From Megalopta genalis (Eukaryota; Arthropoda; Insecta; Hymenoptera; Halictidae), in NCBI RefSeq assembly GCF_051020955.1, contig NC_135019.1:9941501-10005500 (forward strand): a stretch of 64,000 nt of DNA, in the 5' to 3' direction. Below are positions 23,396-36,639 of the stretch, piece after piece. Made by a program: the position numbers and the translations under genes. A model generated the notes under the pieces. The model had not been told where the DNA came from. It searched no databases and worked only from the letters and a program-made list of their open reading frames with translations. How positions within the stretch are numbered: position 1 is the stretch's first letter; each line of letters opens with the position of its first letter.

Positions 23396-24603
23396 CTACG
23401 CAAAAGGAATAGCAGTATGTTATTAGAGACAGTTCGGGATCCGATGGGATGGGCAGTTTCTTACACGAGATTATTTGTCAGCGGCGTGGCTGATTTCTGT
23501 CTTGTTCCGTTCCATCGAGTTCGGTCTTGTCTAGTCCCACGAGTTTTGTCAGGTCATGTCGCGTCCCATTACATCCAGTCACGTCCAATTACGTCCGGCA
23601 ACGTCTCTGTCGTGTCCTCTCCGAATTAAGGGACGTAATCACCGATTGCTTAGTCGAAAAAGCCTCGCCAAAACTTGCGAAACAGCACGTATGTATGCGT
23701 GTATCTCTCTGGACAAGAAACGTGAACCGCGTCCGTCGAACCTCAACGCGAGTCAATGGAATTACACATAGGCCTCCTCTGGAATTATTGTTTTTTCAGA
23801 TCGCCATTTTACAGATCCCATGGGTTATTGGAGTTTATCTTCCGATCCGATATCATCCGGATACGTGGACGAATCGATCCAATCGCAGCTGCCCGGCTCG
23901 GACCCAGTAAAAAAGGTAGCGCAATCGTGGAATGCAATATACGAAACTTAACTGAAACATTCACGAGCAACTGGGCGTCGACAACACACTTCACTGTCAC
24001 AAATTTTTCGAACGAGGCTAGACAGCCAAACGAACCTGTTTTTTTAGCTCGCAGTCGCCATCTATAGCGCGGCAAAGCGTACTACGACTTAACAGTTCTT
24101 TCGAAACTTTTTATCTTCCTAAATCGTGCGACGTTGATATCCTACATTCTATCTCTCCAGACAGCAGAGCCAGAAGGTATTAAATTATGCTTTGAAAAAC
24201 ATTATGCACGCAGTTACAAAAAATATATCAAGGAGTTCGCGGAACAGACATACGTATTTCTGCAAGATGTCGCTTACGATTCCTATTTCGCACACGTTGT
24301 ACAAGTTGTTCTGGAGCGATGTTCGGAGCGTACAATTTGTGTACGCAAGCGTATTAACATTTTCATAAGTCTCTCGTAAAAATCGTTTGCGATAGCAACG
24401 TCTAAATCAATCGTTATATTTGCCAAAGGCGTTCGATGACACCTTGCGTTTGGTCCTCAATTATTCAATGACTCGAGCCTATATTCAGGTGAATCGTTCG
24501 TTTGAAATTCCTTGAAGTTTGATTCCGATCGATGCGATTCAAGCCGAACGGTTCGGAACAAGACGGACGCAAGGATACAGACAGAATCTATCGCGTCGAT
24601 ATC
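23396..24603. other. Upstream region of Cdc42, no coding exon seen
   Basis: Should contain the non-coding first exon and promoter of Cdc42 on the minus strand. At 23525-23620 there are loose repeats of 'cgtccaattacgtcc'-like units. No open frame is credible. Confidence 0.4.
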
Positions 24604-25273
24604 GCGTATACAAGAACAAATTACAACATTGTGAAACATAATTAATTGATTTTTGAAGTTTGGTTAACTATTACGTTAACTAATTATATTTTGCGTCGTT
24701 CGATTTTCTTACACGATATCGACACTGTAGAGACTCCTGAGCAATTCTGTACCCTCGGTTTAGTTTCTTGTGCCCCCATTTTACCAAAATTAATATTTCT
24801 ATACAACCCTGCGTTGTGCATATGTAGACGATTGCGACGCCTTTTTTGGAGAAGAAACGAAGCTCCGTTCGATGTCTTTACAGCGCCAATTCGGCTAGTG
24901 GCAAAACGCTGAAACTATTAACCAAAACGGACTGTAAGTAACTTAGCTAACAGTTTGAGCGTTTTGCCACTACCTCAATTGGCGCTGTACAGACACCGAA
25001 CTAAGCTTTACTTTTTCTCCGCAAGAAGCGCCACAATCGCCCATATACTATGCACAATGCAAGATCGCCTAAAAACATTAATTTTAGCAGAATGAGGGCA
25101 TGAAAAACTAATCCAAGGTTACGGAATTGCTCGGAAGAATTTACCGCGTCGATATCGCGTAAGAAACCGAAACAGCAACGACACGAAATAGAAAATTAGT
25201 TAACGTTACAGTTAACCAAACTTCGAAGAGCAATTGTTACGTTTCGCAATGCAGTCACTTGTTTTTGTATACG
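24604..25273. mobile_element. 670-bp foldback element with long inverted arms
   Basis: The left half is an imperfect inverted copy of the right half almost to the centre. Shared blocks include cgtatacaa..aacaa, gaagtttggttaact, acgttaactaatt, cgatatcgac, gagcaattc and a central cagcgccaatt..agtggcaaaacgct arm pair. No transposase frame. The right arm recurs alone at 26521-26651, and the inner arm at 5008-5105, so it is a mobile family and not a unique palindrome. Confidence 0.85.
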
Positions 25274-25331
25274 GTAAAACCGATCGAACTTCCTTATTTC
25301 GTTTTATTACTAAAACAAATCGAAGTAAATA

Positions 25332-25422
25332 TTAGGGGGACCGGAAAGTTATGTCGTTTGTTTACATTAAATTCGAGCAGATAAATATGCGCAGGAACGA
25401 CATTACTTTCCGGCCCCCCTAA
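25332..25422. mobile_element. 91-bp mariner-type mini-MITE
   Basis: Inverted ends ttagggggaccggaaagt and the complement of actttccggcccccctaa lie between TA dinucleotides. 'accggaaagtt' is also found in the ends of the mariner relic at 49546. Confidence 0.85.
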
Positions 25423-25781
25423 TATTTGTTATCAACAGCGGTACAAGCTGCGAGCCCTTCGAGTCCTCGATAAAGGACTATAATAATACAATAATATAAA
25501 GGACTATATGAACTACACAGATTTTGGAAATAAATCAACCGCAATTCTTCAACAACGAACATGTTTTCAGACGTTTAATCAATACAAATCTAGTCTGCGA
25601 GAAATTGAGAAAAAAAGATGAAAGACAAATAACACACTCTTCGACCTAAGCCGGTGAACCTCTGCCGTTGCATCCTGTGCACCCGAAATGCATCGGTTCG
25701 ACGCGTACATAAAAAAAGAACAAAAAATAGTCCACGCTCCATAGCACGCGTTCGCAGCGTTACGAACGAATACGAAAATTC

Positions 25782-25787
25782 TTTATT
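25782..25787 (-). terminator. Candidate polyadenylation signal for the first exchanger
   Basis: TTTATT on the plus strand gives AATAAA on the minus strand, 334 nt after the exchanger stop codon at 26121. Confidence 0.4.
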
Positions 25788-26120
25788 ACAAATATCCTAA
25801 ACACCTATAATATAGATATAAATACACATAATGAACGGATTAGCAGAGCGATGTACAAACACATGTGTACATATGCACGTATAAGAGAAAATCAATTGAG
25901 AGCCTGAGGGATGCATAATTGTTTGCGAGCACATGGTGGTTGTCCTGTAGTAGCCCAACGTCTGTGCCGGCGTGTCAACGATTCGATGCGCCGTGCATTT
26001 CTAAAAAAGAGATGACCGCGGCAACGTCTAAACTGGAAGCGCAGTCTGTCCGAGGTATATCACCCGTAGTTTTGTGGATAAATACATATGTACATCTGTG
26101 ATCGTACAGTTCTCCTAATG

Positions 26121-29100
26121 TCATTCGATGCACGTTGGCAGATTAACGACAAAGAACGTGTTGAGCTCCAGGATCGAGGCGAACACCAGGAAAACGGCAT
26201 AAGTGATGAGACAGGCGATCCCGACGGTCCGCGTCAGTCGGAATTTGCCGAACAGGAGGGACAGGTAAAGGATGAGCAGAGTGGAGAACAGGGATATCGA
26301 GCTGTACACGAGACCTTGGGAATTGATCTTGACGAAGTGTTGGTTCGCCACGGTCGGGAAGAACGCAGCTTTCAGGAACCAAGGCAGCCCGAGGCAGAGC
26401 AGCACGTCGAACACGTTCGAGCCGATCGAGTTACTTATACCCATGTCCCCGTGTCCTAGAAATCAATGACAGAAAAAAAAAGAAAGAACAATCGAGACTG
26501 CGGCCAGATAAGAGAAAATCCTGTCAAGGTTACGGAATTGCTCGGAAGAATCTCTACCGCGCGTCGATATCGCGTAAGAAAACCGAACGGCAACGACACG
26601 AAATAGAATTAGTTAACGTTACAGTTATTACATTTCGCATTGCAGTCACCTGAAAACCAAAACACGCATCGGGAGGAACAGAGAGACGGACTCGGACGGA
26701 TGAGACATTGTCACGTGTCGGTAGTCGGCGACTCCGAGATCGATGAAATTCGATAACGGGATCGCGATAGCGCCACGTGCTCCGCTATCGCGAGACAATC
26801 TTTGTACAGTACAGCATTTATCGTGAATGTTATTCGCTAGTTACACTCTACTCTGATTTGTAAAGATCGTCGCCGATTAGCCGCGTGTCTTAGGCGTGTC
26901 CGACCGCGGCTACTGCTCGTTTTGATCCGATAATGAGTCCGGCGGACGGACGTCGCCAAGAACGACTAGAACGGTTAAAAAGACCGACGGAATTACCTTG
27001 ATTCGCAACAATAACGCTCGACACAGCCTCTGGCACGCTCATTCCTGCCGCAAGAAAGGTCAATCCCATTATGGAGTCCGGGATCCTGAACGTATCCCCT
27101 GGAATAATGATCGATCGTCACGCGACCTCGCAGCAGCGTACATTCGACAACACGATTTTTCGTGGTCTACTAATCTAACGCGATCAATTAGATAATACGA
27201 ATCGTCCATCGGGGAGTACCGCGGTTCGCACGGCCGACGATGATTAACCGACGACCGCATGGAGGAATTATTATGAAACACCTACCGATAACGGTGATCA
27301 CCCAGCCGACTATGTACGAAGTCGTCGCGATCCATACGATACACATGATAAACGTAACCGGGTACCACGATTTCAGTGTATCTCGCCGGCAATCGGGGAT
27401 CGTCACCAGAAGCAAGAAATTAATCGGCCACGTTAACAGCCACCACAGTTTCTCGAACACCGTGCCCTGCCAGCTCGTCATGTTCACGATGTCCACTGAA
27501 AACAACAGACCAACCGACGGCATCATTCGCGACGTATTCGTCTTCCGTTATCGTTTACGTTACCACGGTTCCGGCCGTGTGCTTACTTACGCGATTCGTC
27601 GATCTCCCCTGAATCCATCACCACGATGTCCGGGTTTTTTATGATATCTGAGGAAACAACCGGACGGATCATGTATGTCTCGATCGAGAGCAGATGATAT
27701 GCTCGCGATTAGAAATTAGGATCTTACCGTTCGAGATCAGCGGGCTCTTCTCGCTCAGATTCGTGTACTTGTTCTTCGGGGGTCTTACGCAGTGCATGAA
27801 GTTACTGATGCTGCGGTTGAAGCACATCGCTGCGAACACAGAAAACCATGTTATACGGAACACGTTCGATCGTTTCGTTCGTCGTGTGGTCACGATTTAG
27901 CGTGGAGCATTCGAACGATTAATAATATCCCCCCCGGCCCTCCAGACGAGGAATATCTTTACAGCGATCGCGGTGATCGAGCCACGGATTTTCAGGATTT
28001 GCGACGTAATCGGCTAAGCGAAATTGTACACAGTGGCGCGATTGAAGGAAGCCAAGAATATCAATACACTATCTTCGATCGACCATAATAAGCGCCGCTT
28101 TTAATCTTCGTGTCTTTGGTGTGTAGCTTCTTCCACCCGTTATCGTATCTTTAAAGAACGATTACTAGACCGCGGATTTATGCACTCGCGATAAAAACAA
28201 AACAGTGGGAACGTTACGTGAACCGGAAAATGTCGTCGCGCGACGCACAACTTATTAAAATTATTGCAAAGAATGAAAGACGGAATTTTTCGAAAGTTCG
28301 ACGCGGTTGAACCGGGAAATTTTTCCTTTTCTATTTGCAAGATTCTGCGAGATACTTACTGAGGATGTAGAGAACGTAGATGAGGACGAGGATGAGTGCT
28401 TCGTACCATTCGATGCGTCCGTCTCTCAGCGTCAAAACTAATAGCAAAACGGTAATCGCGTACGCGGCCGAATCTCTTGTAACAGGCCACCAGGCCAACT
28501 TCAGTACCTGTAAATACACACTTAATTGTTCTGGCCAGAATTCGGCGGCTTTATCTCGTATCTGCTCGCGCGAGTAGAGAGAGAGAGTCCGACGGCCTTC
28601 CTTTTAGTAGTAGCAGCAGCATGGAAAAAGTCGTACTTGATTCGCGAATATGCCGCAACAAGCGGGCACGGCTAGTATATTGAAAACGGCGGAGCCGACG
28701 ATCGTGCCAACGCCCAAATCTCCCTCGGTGACGAAGGTGCCGATGATGTTGATGAATAATTCCGGACTGGAGCTGGCCGCGGCCATGATCGTCGCTCCTG
28801 CGACGTCCTCGGTCAGGCTCAGCTCTGAAAATGGCGTATTTTAAAGAGGTCGTTCGTCCGACAGACATTTTCGTCAATCGAAACCGTCGTCCCACTTCGA
28901 CTCACTCTCGCAAATCTTCTTCATGGACGGAACGAAGAAGTCGTCGCAAACGACCGCGAGCAGCAGGAACATGTAGACGGCTATTATAAAATGTATGACT
29001 ATGAATCCCGACTGCCTTTGGTCCCGCGTGAGACCGTCCGATGGGAACTCCTTGATCGCCGGAGGGGTGCAATTGAAAGGCTCCTCCGTCGGTCCTCCTG

Positions 29101-29712
29101 GCTCCGCGGTGGTCGTTTCGAATTGCAAGAGCTTCCGAAAACCTTGAAGAAGGATCCGATTCGAGTCACTGTTGCACGCGTGCACGCACCTCTCTCGCCC
29201 CGGCGAGAGCTTCGCCGGAGCCCCGATAAAGATAATCCGACGGTGTATAGGACGAGAAAAAGAGGAGAATGCCGCGCTAAAATTTCCATCGACCTATTTC
29301 GCCGGTATTCGCACGATACGAGCACACACGTGGACGATGCGCGCATTATGCCCGCGTTACATAATCTCCGATCGTAAAGATCAACCTTATTTCACATTCT
29401 CCGCCCTTTAATACAGCCGGCCGTGAAAAAATCCCTCCGTTCTAATTACCATTTAATTCGAAGATCGTTCGTTGCAAAACTGTGTACCGCGCGTCCGAAA
29501 ACGCGGTTCCGGCGGCGATCCCGAGGCTCGATTTCGGACGATAAATTGATCCATGAGGAAAAAAACTTACGTATATCTGTCCGATGATTCGTCGTCTCCA
29601 CGCTGTTTGGCAGTATCGCGGCCATGGCGTTTACAAAAATTAGGTACAACGTCGGCACGGCCACGGTGCACAGCACTCTGTAGCCCATCGCTCGCGTGTA
29701 TTTTCGTACCAT
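26121..29712 (-). CDS. SLC24/NCKX-type Na+/Ca2+-K+ exchanger, complete, nine exons, 506 aa
   Basis: Minus-strand exons are 29712-29571, 29142-28906, 28824-28637, 28507-28360, 27829-27728, 27647-27591, 27495-27286, 27098-26997 and 26455-26121: 1,521 nt, every junction GT-AG and in phase. Exon 1 gives a basic start and a hydrophobic signal/anchor segment (about 10-35). Exon 2 has the glycosylation sequon NCT and a first membrane helix. The alpha-1 repeat (exon 3) contains SSSPELF with Glu148, and GSAVFN. A short cytosolic loop (about 250-295) replaces the long acidic loop of vertebrate rod NCKX1. The alpha-2 repeat contains SVPEA (Glu385) and GSNVFD (Asp412); the latter matches the Asp linked to K+ dependence in human NCKX2 (Asp575). 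Exchanges extracellular Na+ for Ca2+ and K+ at a membrane. The start at 29712 is chosen for the signal-like N-terminus; the frame stays open upstream. Paralogue of 38021-46632. The zydeco-like group is possible, not proven. Confidence 0.93.
26521..26651. mobile_element. Partial copy of the foldback family, in an exchanger intron
   Basis: Matches the right arm of 24604-25273 closely (gttacggaattgctcgg, gtcgatatcgcgtaag, cgacacgaaatag, ttagttaacgttacagtta, cgcaatgcagtcac-like end). It lies between the last two exons of the minus-strand exchanger. Confidence 0.85.
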
Positions 29713-30445
29713 TTCGTTTGGTTGCACGAATTTCGGTCGGCAGTGAAGAAATGAAAAAATGGAAAGAGACGTTTTTTGGGGAACAACGTGCGACTGTGCG
29801 CCGTTCGGTTTGATACTGATTTTGATTCGCAGTCCGCCGATAGACCGCATCGACATTTTTCGTTTACGGGCATTATCGGCCTCAACTTTACACAGATAAG
29901 ATACTAACGTGAAGTGAGACAAGACGTCCCTTCGTTGATAATTCAACAAAAGGAAAACACACCTACCGCTGAAAACCTACTAATTAAATGTCCCTCGGCC
30001 GCTGCTGGACGTGTTCGAGTGGCACCACGTTCTAGGTAGATTTCCACGGGAATTTAGACCATTCGTAAATTGCGCACGATCGTTCCTCACGCGCAATTAT
30101 GCCGTTCTAATTTTCCCGGTGTCGTCTTTCGGCTCGCAATTAATTTAACCGTTGTTGTTCGAACGAAGGAATTCGTCTACGCGCGTTCGTCGACACAGAG
30201 CCGGCCTCGACTTCTTTCTACACGGATGTAACTGTTTTCACGTTATTGTTTATTACGAAGTCTTCCAAAGTATTGCGAGGATGTCGTTCGATTATTGATA
30301 TTACTATCTCGATGGCTGAATTGTGCAATTTCGACGCGTATTTTATCGTGAGCACGCTTTTTTGGCGAGCACGGCAGCTTCTCGCAAACACGAATAATTC
30401 ACGTTATTTCGGTTTCTGAGATTTGCTTCGAAACAGAGAAACTCG
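29713..30445. other. 5' flank of the minus-strand exchanger
   Basis: The exchanger frame stays open upstream to 29949 but without signal-peptide character; I treat it as leader. No other gene is supported. Confidence 0.4.
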
Positions 30446-30800
30446 CATCGAAGAATCGGCGATCCGTGAAAATGAAAAACGCGCCCAAAGATCGGATAAA
30501 AGAGTTATCGAGAGATAAAACGAGAAGATGAAACATCGAAGAATCGGCAATCCGTGAAAATGAAAAACGTATTCAAAGATCGGATAAAAGAGTTATCGAG
30601 AGATAACGAGAAGATGAAACATCGAAGAATCGGCAATCCGTGAAAATGAAAAACGCACCCAAAGATCGGATAAAAGAGTTATCGAGAGATAACGAGAAGA
30701 TGAAACATCGAAGAATCGGCAATCCGTGAAAATGAAAAACGTATTCAAAGATCGGATAAAAAAGTTATCGAGAGACAACGAAACGATGAAACATCGAAGA
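30446..30800. repeat. Four-copy 86-88-bp tandem repeat
   Basis: catcgaagaatcgg recurs at 30446, 30534, 30620 and 30706, with a degenerate fifth start at 30792. Units share 'gatccgtgaaaatgaaaaacg' in near-identical form and 'agatcggataaaagagttatcg'. Located in the spacer between the two divergent exchanger genes. Confidence 0.93.
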
Positions 30801-33800
30801 AAATTCGCGTGACTTTACACGGAAATCTCTAGATTTATTTTGTCGATGAATAAACGTGGAACAGGATTCGTGGCTCAGAAATCTTCGTCGATTCGTAAAC
30901 GCTCTCGAAAGTGCCTAATTTTAAAGCTTCTACAGCGCGGACGCTGCTGCGGACAGAGAGCAACCGAGCGTACGTTTTGGCAAGAGCTGTACAGGAAATG
31001 GACGATTGAATTATGCTGAAAATTTTTGCCGGCGTTCCACGATAAACGTGCGTCAACTATATAACAAACAACGAATCGGTACGCTCGTCCGAGAAGAATT
31101 TCCGAAGCTGCGTGCGTAGCAACGTTCCTCTGCTCTGGACAGTTCTCAAAATCGATCGAAACAAGTTCGTCGAACAGTTCGCAGACGGCGGGAACGGAGA
31201 ATTCCAAATTGTATTTTAGACTATCCCAAATAGACGCCCGACCCCGATTTATCTCGCGAAAACGGCTAAAAAATGCGACGCGCGCCGATCGCGATCTGCA
31301 GCAAAAAAGGGATCGCGAACGGAGCTTCGCTACGAAGCACACAGCTCGAAACGATTCGAAGGGGAACGAATGCGATTCGCGTGGCCGTGGACCCGATTTT
31401 TTGGGCCCGATTTCGAAATACCGGTTCGGATATTTTGTGCGCGGGCGTGGCGCGACGAACGAAGCGAGATGTTTTGTTTCTTGCGAAATCGCGACGAAAC
31501 GGAGACGATGCGACGGTCAATTTTCAAGGAAGGCATAATGACGATTAGCGCAATGACGATTTCGCATTTTGACCGCGGCACGATTCAGCAGGCGCGATGC
31601 GCGAGAGATGAGAGAAGAGAAGAGAAGAGTCAGAGGGAGGGGCGATTCCAACAAACGCCGCCGGACTTCGGAGTAGTTGTTAATGTAGTATATGTGTGAC
31701 AACGGGATTGTCAACATGGATACGTCTGACTTAGGAGGAGGTTCGTTTGAATAGATTCTCAGATATCGCACCGGGGTGAGATTCCGTGTTCTCGTGTGTC
31801 GCCTAACCGTCCACCAGCGAAACGGGACGCGCGCGGGGCCTGTGATTTCCGGGGGGGAGACAAAGGTCGCGGGATTACGGTTTCGGGGGCCGTTCGGGAC
31901 GACGGATCGGGAGGGCCCCGATCGGTTTCCGTCGATCCACGGGCCCGGTGAAAAAATTCGAGTTTCGACGAACCGTGACGGAGAGGAAACGAGGGCGGCC
32001 GAAACGCGGAGGTGGAGGAGGACAGAGGTGGTGGCGGAGAAAGAGAAGGAGAAGGAGAAAGAACTGTGCAGGACTAGTCTTCTGCGCTATAATCATCGGC
32101 ATCCACGGCATCGGTGGAAAGTGTCGAAGAACCCAGAAGTTCGAGAAATGCCTGTGTTCTCGACACGGGAGGAGGCCGTGAGGTAGAAAACAACGCGCGG
32201 ACGTGGACGAGGAGCTGGGCGAGGAAGAAGGCGAAGAGAAGTGCACGAGAACCGGAGCAGATGGAGGAGGTGGAGGTGGAGCGGGCGGAGGCCGAGGAGG
32301 GGGGGGCGGGGGAGGAAGCGGAGGCGGAGGAAGAGAAAAATAAAACAATGGATTAACAGGATGGGAAACTGCTAAATTTCGTATAGGAAAGATTTTTTCT
32401 TTCCGAATATTGTGTATCTCCCGGTAACGCGGCCGAGGAAACAGGTGTGACGTGCGACGACGCTGTATACCGTTGTATAACAACATTTTGTGGTTCGATC
32501 GCCGATGCTCGTGCGAAAGAAAACGGTACACGCGAGACGATTCCACGACGAAATCCGCCCGCGCCCGATAAATAAGCGTTACGTTTTCCGAAAGAAGGTA
32601 TTATTTTTCCGGCAATCGATTTTTTGGTACACAGTGCTGTTTCCGCCGTTTCGCGATAGGACGGTCCTCTCTTCCGTGCGAGTCGATCCGTGGGCCCAAG
32701 ATTTTCGAAACGATCCGCTTGATCAGGAAATTTGATCTATCCGGCACGCTATTCTCTGTCTCTCTCTCTCTCTCTCTCTCTATCACTCTATCTCTATTTC
32801 CCTTTCACGCACACATAATATTACGATGAATCGTAGCACAGGATAGAGAATGTTTAAGAAGCCGTTGCGCGTGGCGAACCGTTTCGCTATATTACACGAA
32901 AACGTATTTTACAGTGAATGACACTGGTAATGATCGTTCAATTATGCGAGATCGGGGCGGTGAGTAGGCTACGCGTTTTCAGACGCCGCGTTCGAGCGTA
33001 CTGTCGGCGATCTATCGTGGCGTATCGTGGCGCGATGTTACCGACTTTAACCGAGCATAAACAGCGAAAACGTTTGCCGCGGAACGGTCAGAGGGAATGT
33101 ACATATTTCAATTAGCTGGCAGCCCGGGTCGTAAATTGCCGGTTGTAAAATCATTAACGGAAGGAACGTTCGGATTATGCAGGATGGGGCATCAACGAAC
33201 CGTGGAAGAGCCGTGTTCTATGGCCGAGAAAAATATTGGGCCGACGAAGAATCGCGCGACGAAACGAAAGAGAGAACACGACGAACGAACGAACGAACGA
33301 ACGAACGAACGAACGACAGGGTTAGTTGCCTACGTGGCACGCATCCGGCAAATTCGATCGACGACGTAATCGGCCGATATTTAACGGGAACCGTTTTAAT
33401 GCGACGTCCGTGCGTAGGCGGCCCGATATATTACTAATTGATGGCCGACAATTAACGGCGGAGAACCATGCCGATGACTATCGTTTGTTTCCAACGAGAC
33501 GAAACCGTTCGAGACCGAATAGCCGAGCCACGTTATATCTAGTTTATACGACGTACATTAGACCTGAATGGCATCTCCTCTGCCAACTTGAATGAGAGCA
33601 ATTTAACTTCTTTAGGTTGCTTAATCGGTAGGAAGTCACATCAGCTATACAGCTGTATAACCTGTACAAGACACCAATACGTGCATCGTTTGCTTCGTTA
33701 CATCGCCAGCGAGGAATCCATAGGAGAAAAATCACCGGGACGAATGAATGGAAAACAATGCCGATCGGGTGAACGATCAAAACGTTCACCCGTTCAACGG

Positions 33801-33931
33801 AACCCGCGCGTGCCGCTTCCGTCGGTTTTCGACAATGGAACAGAAACTTGGGAAACGCCTATCGACGATCGATGTGGTCACACGTGTTAAATGTAAGGAG
33901 GGAAATGGCCTTTCGTTTCCTCCGGAATAGC

Positions 33932-33974
<43 letters not shown>

Positions 33975-34918
33975 GAATAAGCATCTCGTTTTCCGCCGAT
34001 CTGTTCTCTGCCGTCTTCTCTTTGTTCCGCGTCTACTGCCGTCGCTGGTTCGTATCGACGGAAATTCTGCGAAAATATATCGAACGTAGACCGGTTCAAA
34101 ATGGACCGCGAGCAAGTCGCGACGCGAATTTAGAATAATTTCGCGGCGAACGAACGGAGCGTTCGAATGAAAAAGAAACAGCTTAGAAAATGACGCATAG
34201 AGACCGTGCGAAGTGTTTTCTACAGAACTTCCGAAGCAGTTCGTAACACGTTTTCTCGATCCGGTCGAAATATATTGGAAAAAAAAAAATGAAAGAAATG
34301 GAGCTCCAGCTGCAATATCGCGTTATCGTTATTTCTGGACTTTCGCGATACCTGGCCGCGAAATCGCAGAATTTCGCGGAACGAGTCGCTCGTTCTATTC
34401 GCGTCGCGGACGAACGCACACGCAGGTTCTAATTTTCAAATTGTTTCAGTTGTGGATCGAGTGCATTGCAAAACGCCCACGGTTGGCCTTTGTTTGTCTT
34501 GCAATTAATTAATCTACTGCGTTTTAGCCGCCTCTTACGGCCGGCTAAAAACGGAAGCTTGCGCATTTTTCCAGAGAAATTGCCGCGGAATCGCCGCGAG
34601 ATCGAACCGAATTCTGCCGCGCGAATTGTTCGCGCGATAAGCGAAAAGCGAAACGGCGGGAAAATGTAATTAGTAGCCTGTGTGCTGCGCGATTGTAAAT
34701 TACGGATTCGCGATCGCGTTGGTCGAAGGAAAAATGAAAAGCCGTGGATAACAACGAAAAGGGGTCGGATCCGCGATCGAAGAAACGAGAAATTACCGAG
34801 CACGTCGAGCGAAAGAAAGACGAGAACGACAACAAAAACACGGCAGTTCGCTTCGTCCGATTAATTGTTCGCCGATCTTTATCGCTAACGAACGCATAGA
34901 ATTTCCAGCCGATCTACG

Positions 34919-34965
<47 letters not shown>

Positions 34966-35756
34966 GACTATGGAAGCGTTATTATACTGTCTCCGCTACA
35001 CGGCGCTGTTATTGTTATTGAGATAATTATCGGCCACGTATACGTGTAGGTTGTGGAACTCGTTTAAACTTTCTCGTTTTATCGTGATTACGTAAGTTAT
35101 CGGGTGAGCTGTCGCTCCACGTGTCGATTGATTCCGACGGGAGCCGATGATACGAAATCGAGAAACACAGAGACTTCGACCCGTGGAAATTGCGCGCAGA
35201 GGGCTCGGCAACAACAACAACAACAACAACGACGACGAAACGAAACAAAAAAAAAAAAGATGCACGCAGGACGAACCAGCAAAAGGTCGGTGAACCGTTT
35301 CCATGCGCACGTCGTGCGGTGGTTACCGTCGTTGCTCGACCGAATACAACCCAATTACCCTGAATCCGTAATCGCCGTGCAAAAGTGTGAATCCCACAGT
35401 TGTGTTCAAGGTCGTCCCGCGGACTTATATAATGGGAGCTGTCCGAAATTGGATGAAAGATAACAATGCGGGAAGGCACGACCAATCGATACAGGCCGAG
35501 GCGACTCCGGCACGGCGAGTCCGAATTTTTTCGCAAAAATCGATGGGCTCGAAAGCGGCCCGCGAACAACGTTGTGCCGAATAAAACGGAACGGAACGAT
35601 GCGACTGCGTTCGATCGGTCGTTCTCCCGATCCTTCTCTTTCTTCGATCACGCCGTCGGGAGCATCGACGACGATCTTTTTCTTTCGTACAATAGATGTA
35701 TACTCCCTTATTTATATATTTATATAATAATATATATTATATATTATAATATAAAT

Positions 35757-35806
<50 letters not shown>

Positions 35807-35872
35807 AAAATTATATTACAATATAAATTATATATTTATATCGTAATATGGGGTGTATAATGTCGTATATAA
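30801..35872. other. Spacer between divergent exchanger genes, no exon assigned
   Basis: About 5 kb. It holds a purine-rich CpG-rich block (about 31800-32340), (CT)n at 32757-32785 and 33937-33972, (ACGA)n at 33283-33318, (GA)n at 34922-34963 and (AT)n at 35759-35800. The missing first coding exon of the plus-strand exchanger should lie somewhere between here and 38020. I could not identify it: no ATG-led hydrophobic segment with a phase-1 donor stood out. Confidence 0.4.
34922..34963. repeat. (GA)n microsatellite
   Basis: About 21 consecutive GA dinucleotides. Confidence 0.95.
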
Positions 35873-36105
35873 TGGGGTGGTCGTAAGTGAAATAAGGGAA
35901 GCATATAATATATAATATATAATATATTATATAGTGAAATAAGGGAATATATTAAGGGTATATTAGGGTATATTATAAGTGAAATAAGAGAAGCATATAA
36001 TATGTAATATATATTATATAAGTTAATATATATTACATATAATATATAATATGTAATATATATTATATATTATATGCTTCCCTTATTTCACTTACGAACA
36101 CCCCA
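35873..36105. mobile_element. MITE with about 35-bp inverted ends and an AT-repeat interior
   Basis: Left end tggggtggtcgtaagtgaaa, with aataagggaagcatataat continuing, is matched by the complement of the right end (tggggtgttcgtaagtgaaa). The interior is nearly all TA-rich with repeated 'agtgaaataag' blocks at 35934 and 35979, so the arm sequence has been copied inside. Confidence 0.75.
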
Positions 36106-36639
36106 TTTCCGTAAGCTCGACGCTTACGTGCAACGCTGCGAAACGCTTCCTTTCGCGGCCGATTCGCGTCACTGTCGTCTGTCGCAGGAAGTTTCCCTGA
36201 TGAGCAATTACTTTTTCGAAAAAAAAATGGACCGATCGGGAATTGCAGTGCTTTGCGTCCTAATAACAGAGACGAATGTGTCGGTTGCTCGGAAAATTTG
36301 ATATCGACTGGAAAACATGGCGGCGGCGTGTACGCCATTGGCAGCTGCGAAATTGTTTGCATTAACTCGGTTCGTTGTTGCAGAGATGAAAGCGAAACAA
36401 CTGGAACGGAGAATAAATAATTCGGATGGTAGATGTTAAACATTGCACGAGTTTATATACTTTTTTTCGTTAGCGCGCACACGCACACGCACTTGTTTTG
36501 TATGCGCTCTTGTGTACATTATGGAATTTTACGTATTTGCGCGCGTTGATTTCGCATGTATTTGTTCGAGCTGGGAAGACTTTAAAATTAATAGACTTTG
36601 AAGACTTTGTAAGAGACCTTGAAATTGATATGCTACAAT

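Noticed and set aside
31776..32546. Opposing long frames rich in Arg/Glu (plus) and Pro/Ser (minus)
   Set aside because: Caused by a purine-rich, CpG-rich block; composition is repeat-like on both strands.
32918..32960. ATG frame followed by a good GTGAGT donor
   Set aside because: Ends in phase 0, incompatible with the phase-1 exon at 38021, and lacks exchanger-like sequence.
36230..36301. Short ATG frame with a signal-peptide-like start (MDRSGIAVLCVL)
   Set aside because: Considered as the missing first exon of the plus-strand exchanger, but no donor in the required phase 1 is present.
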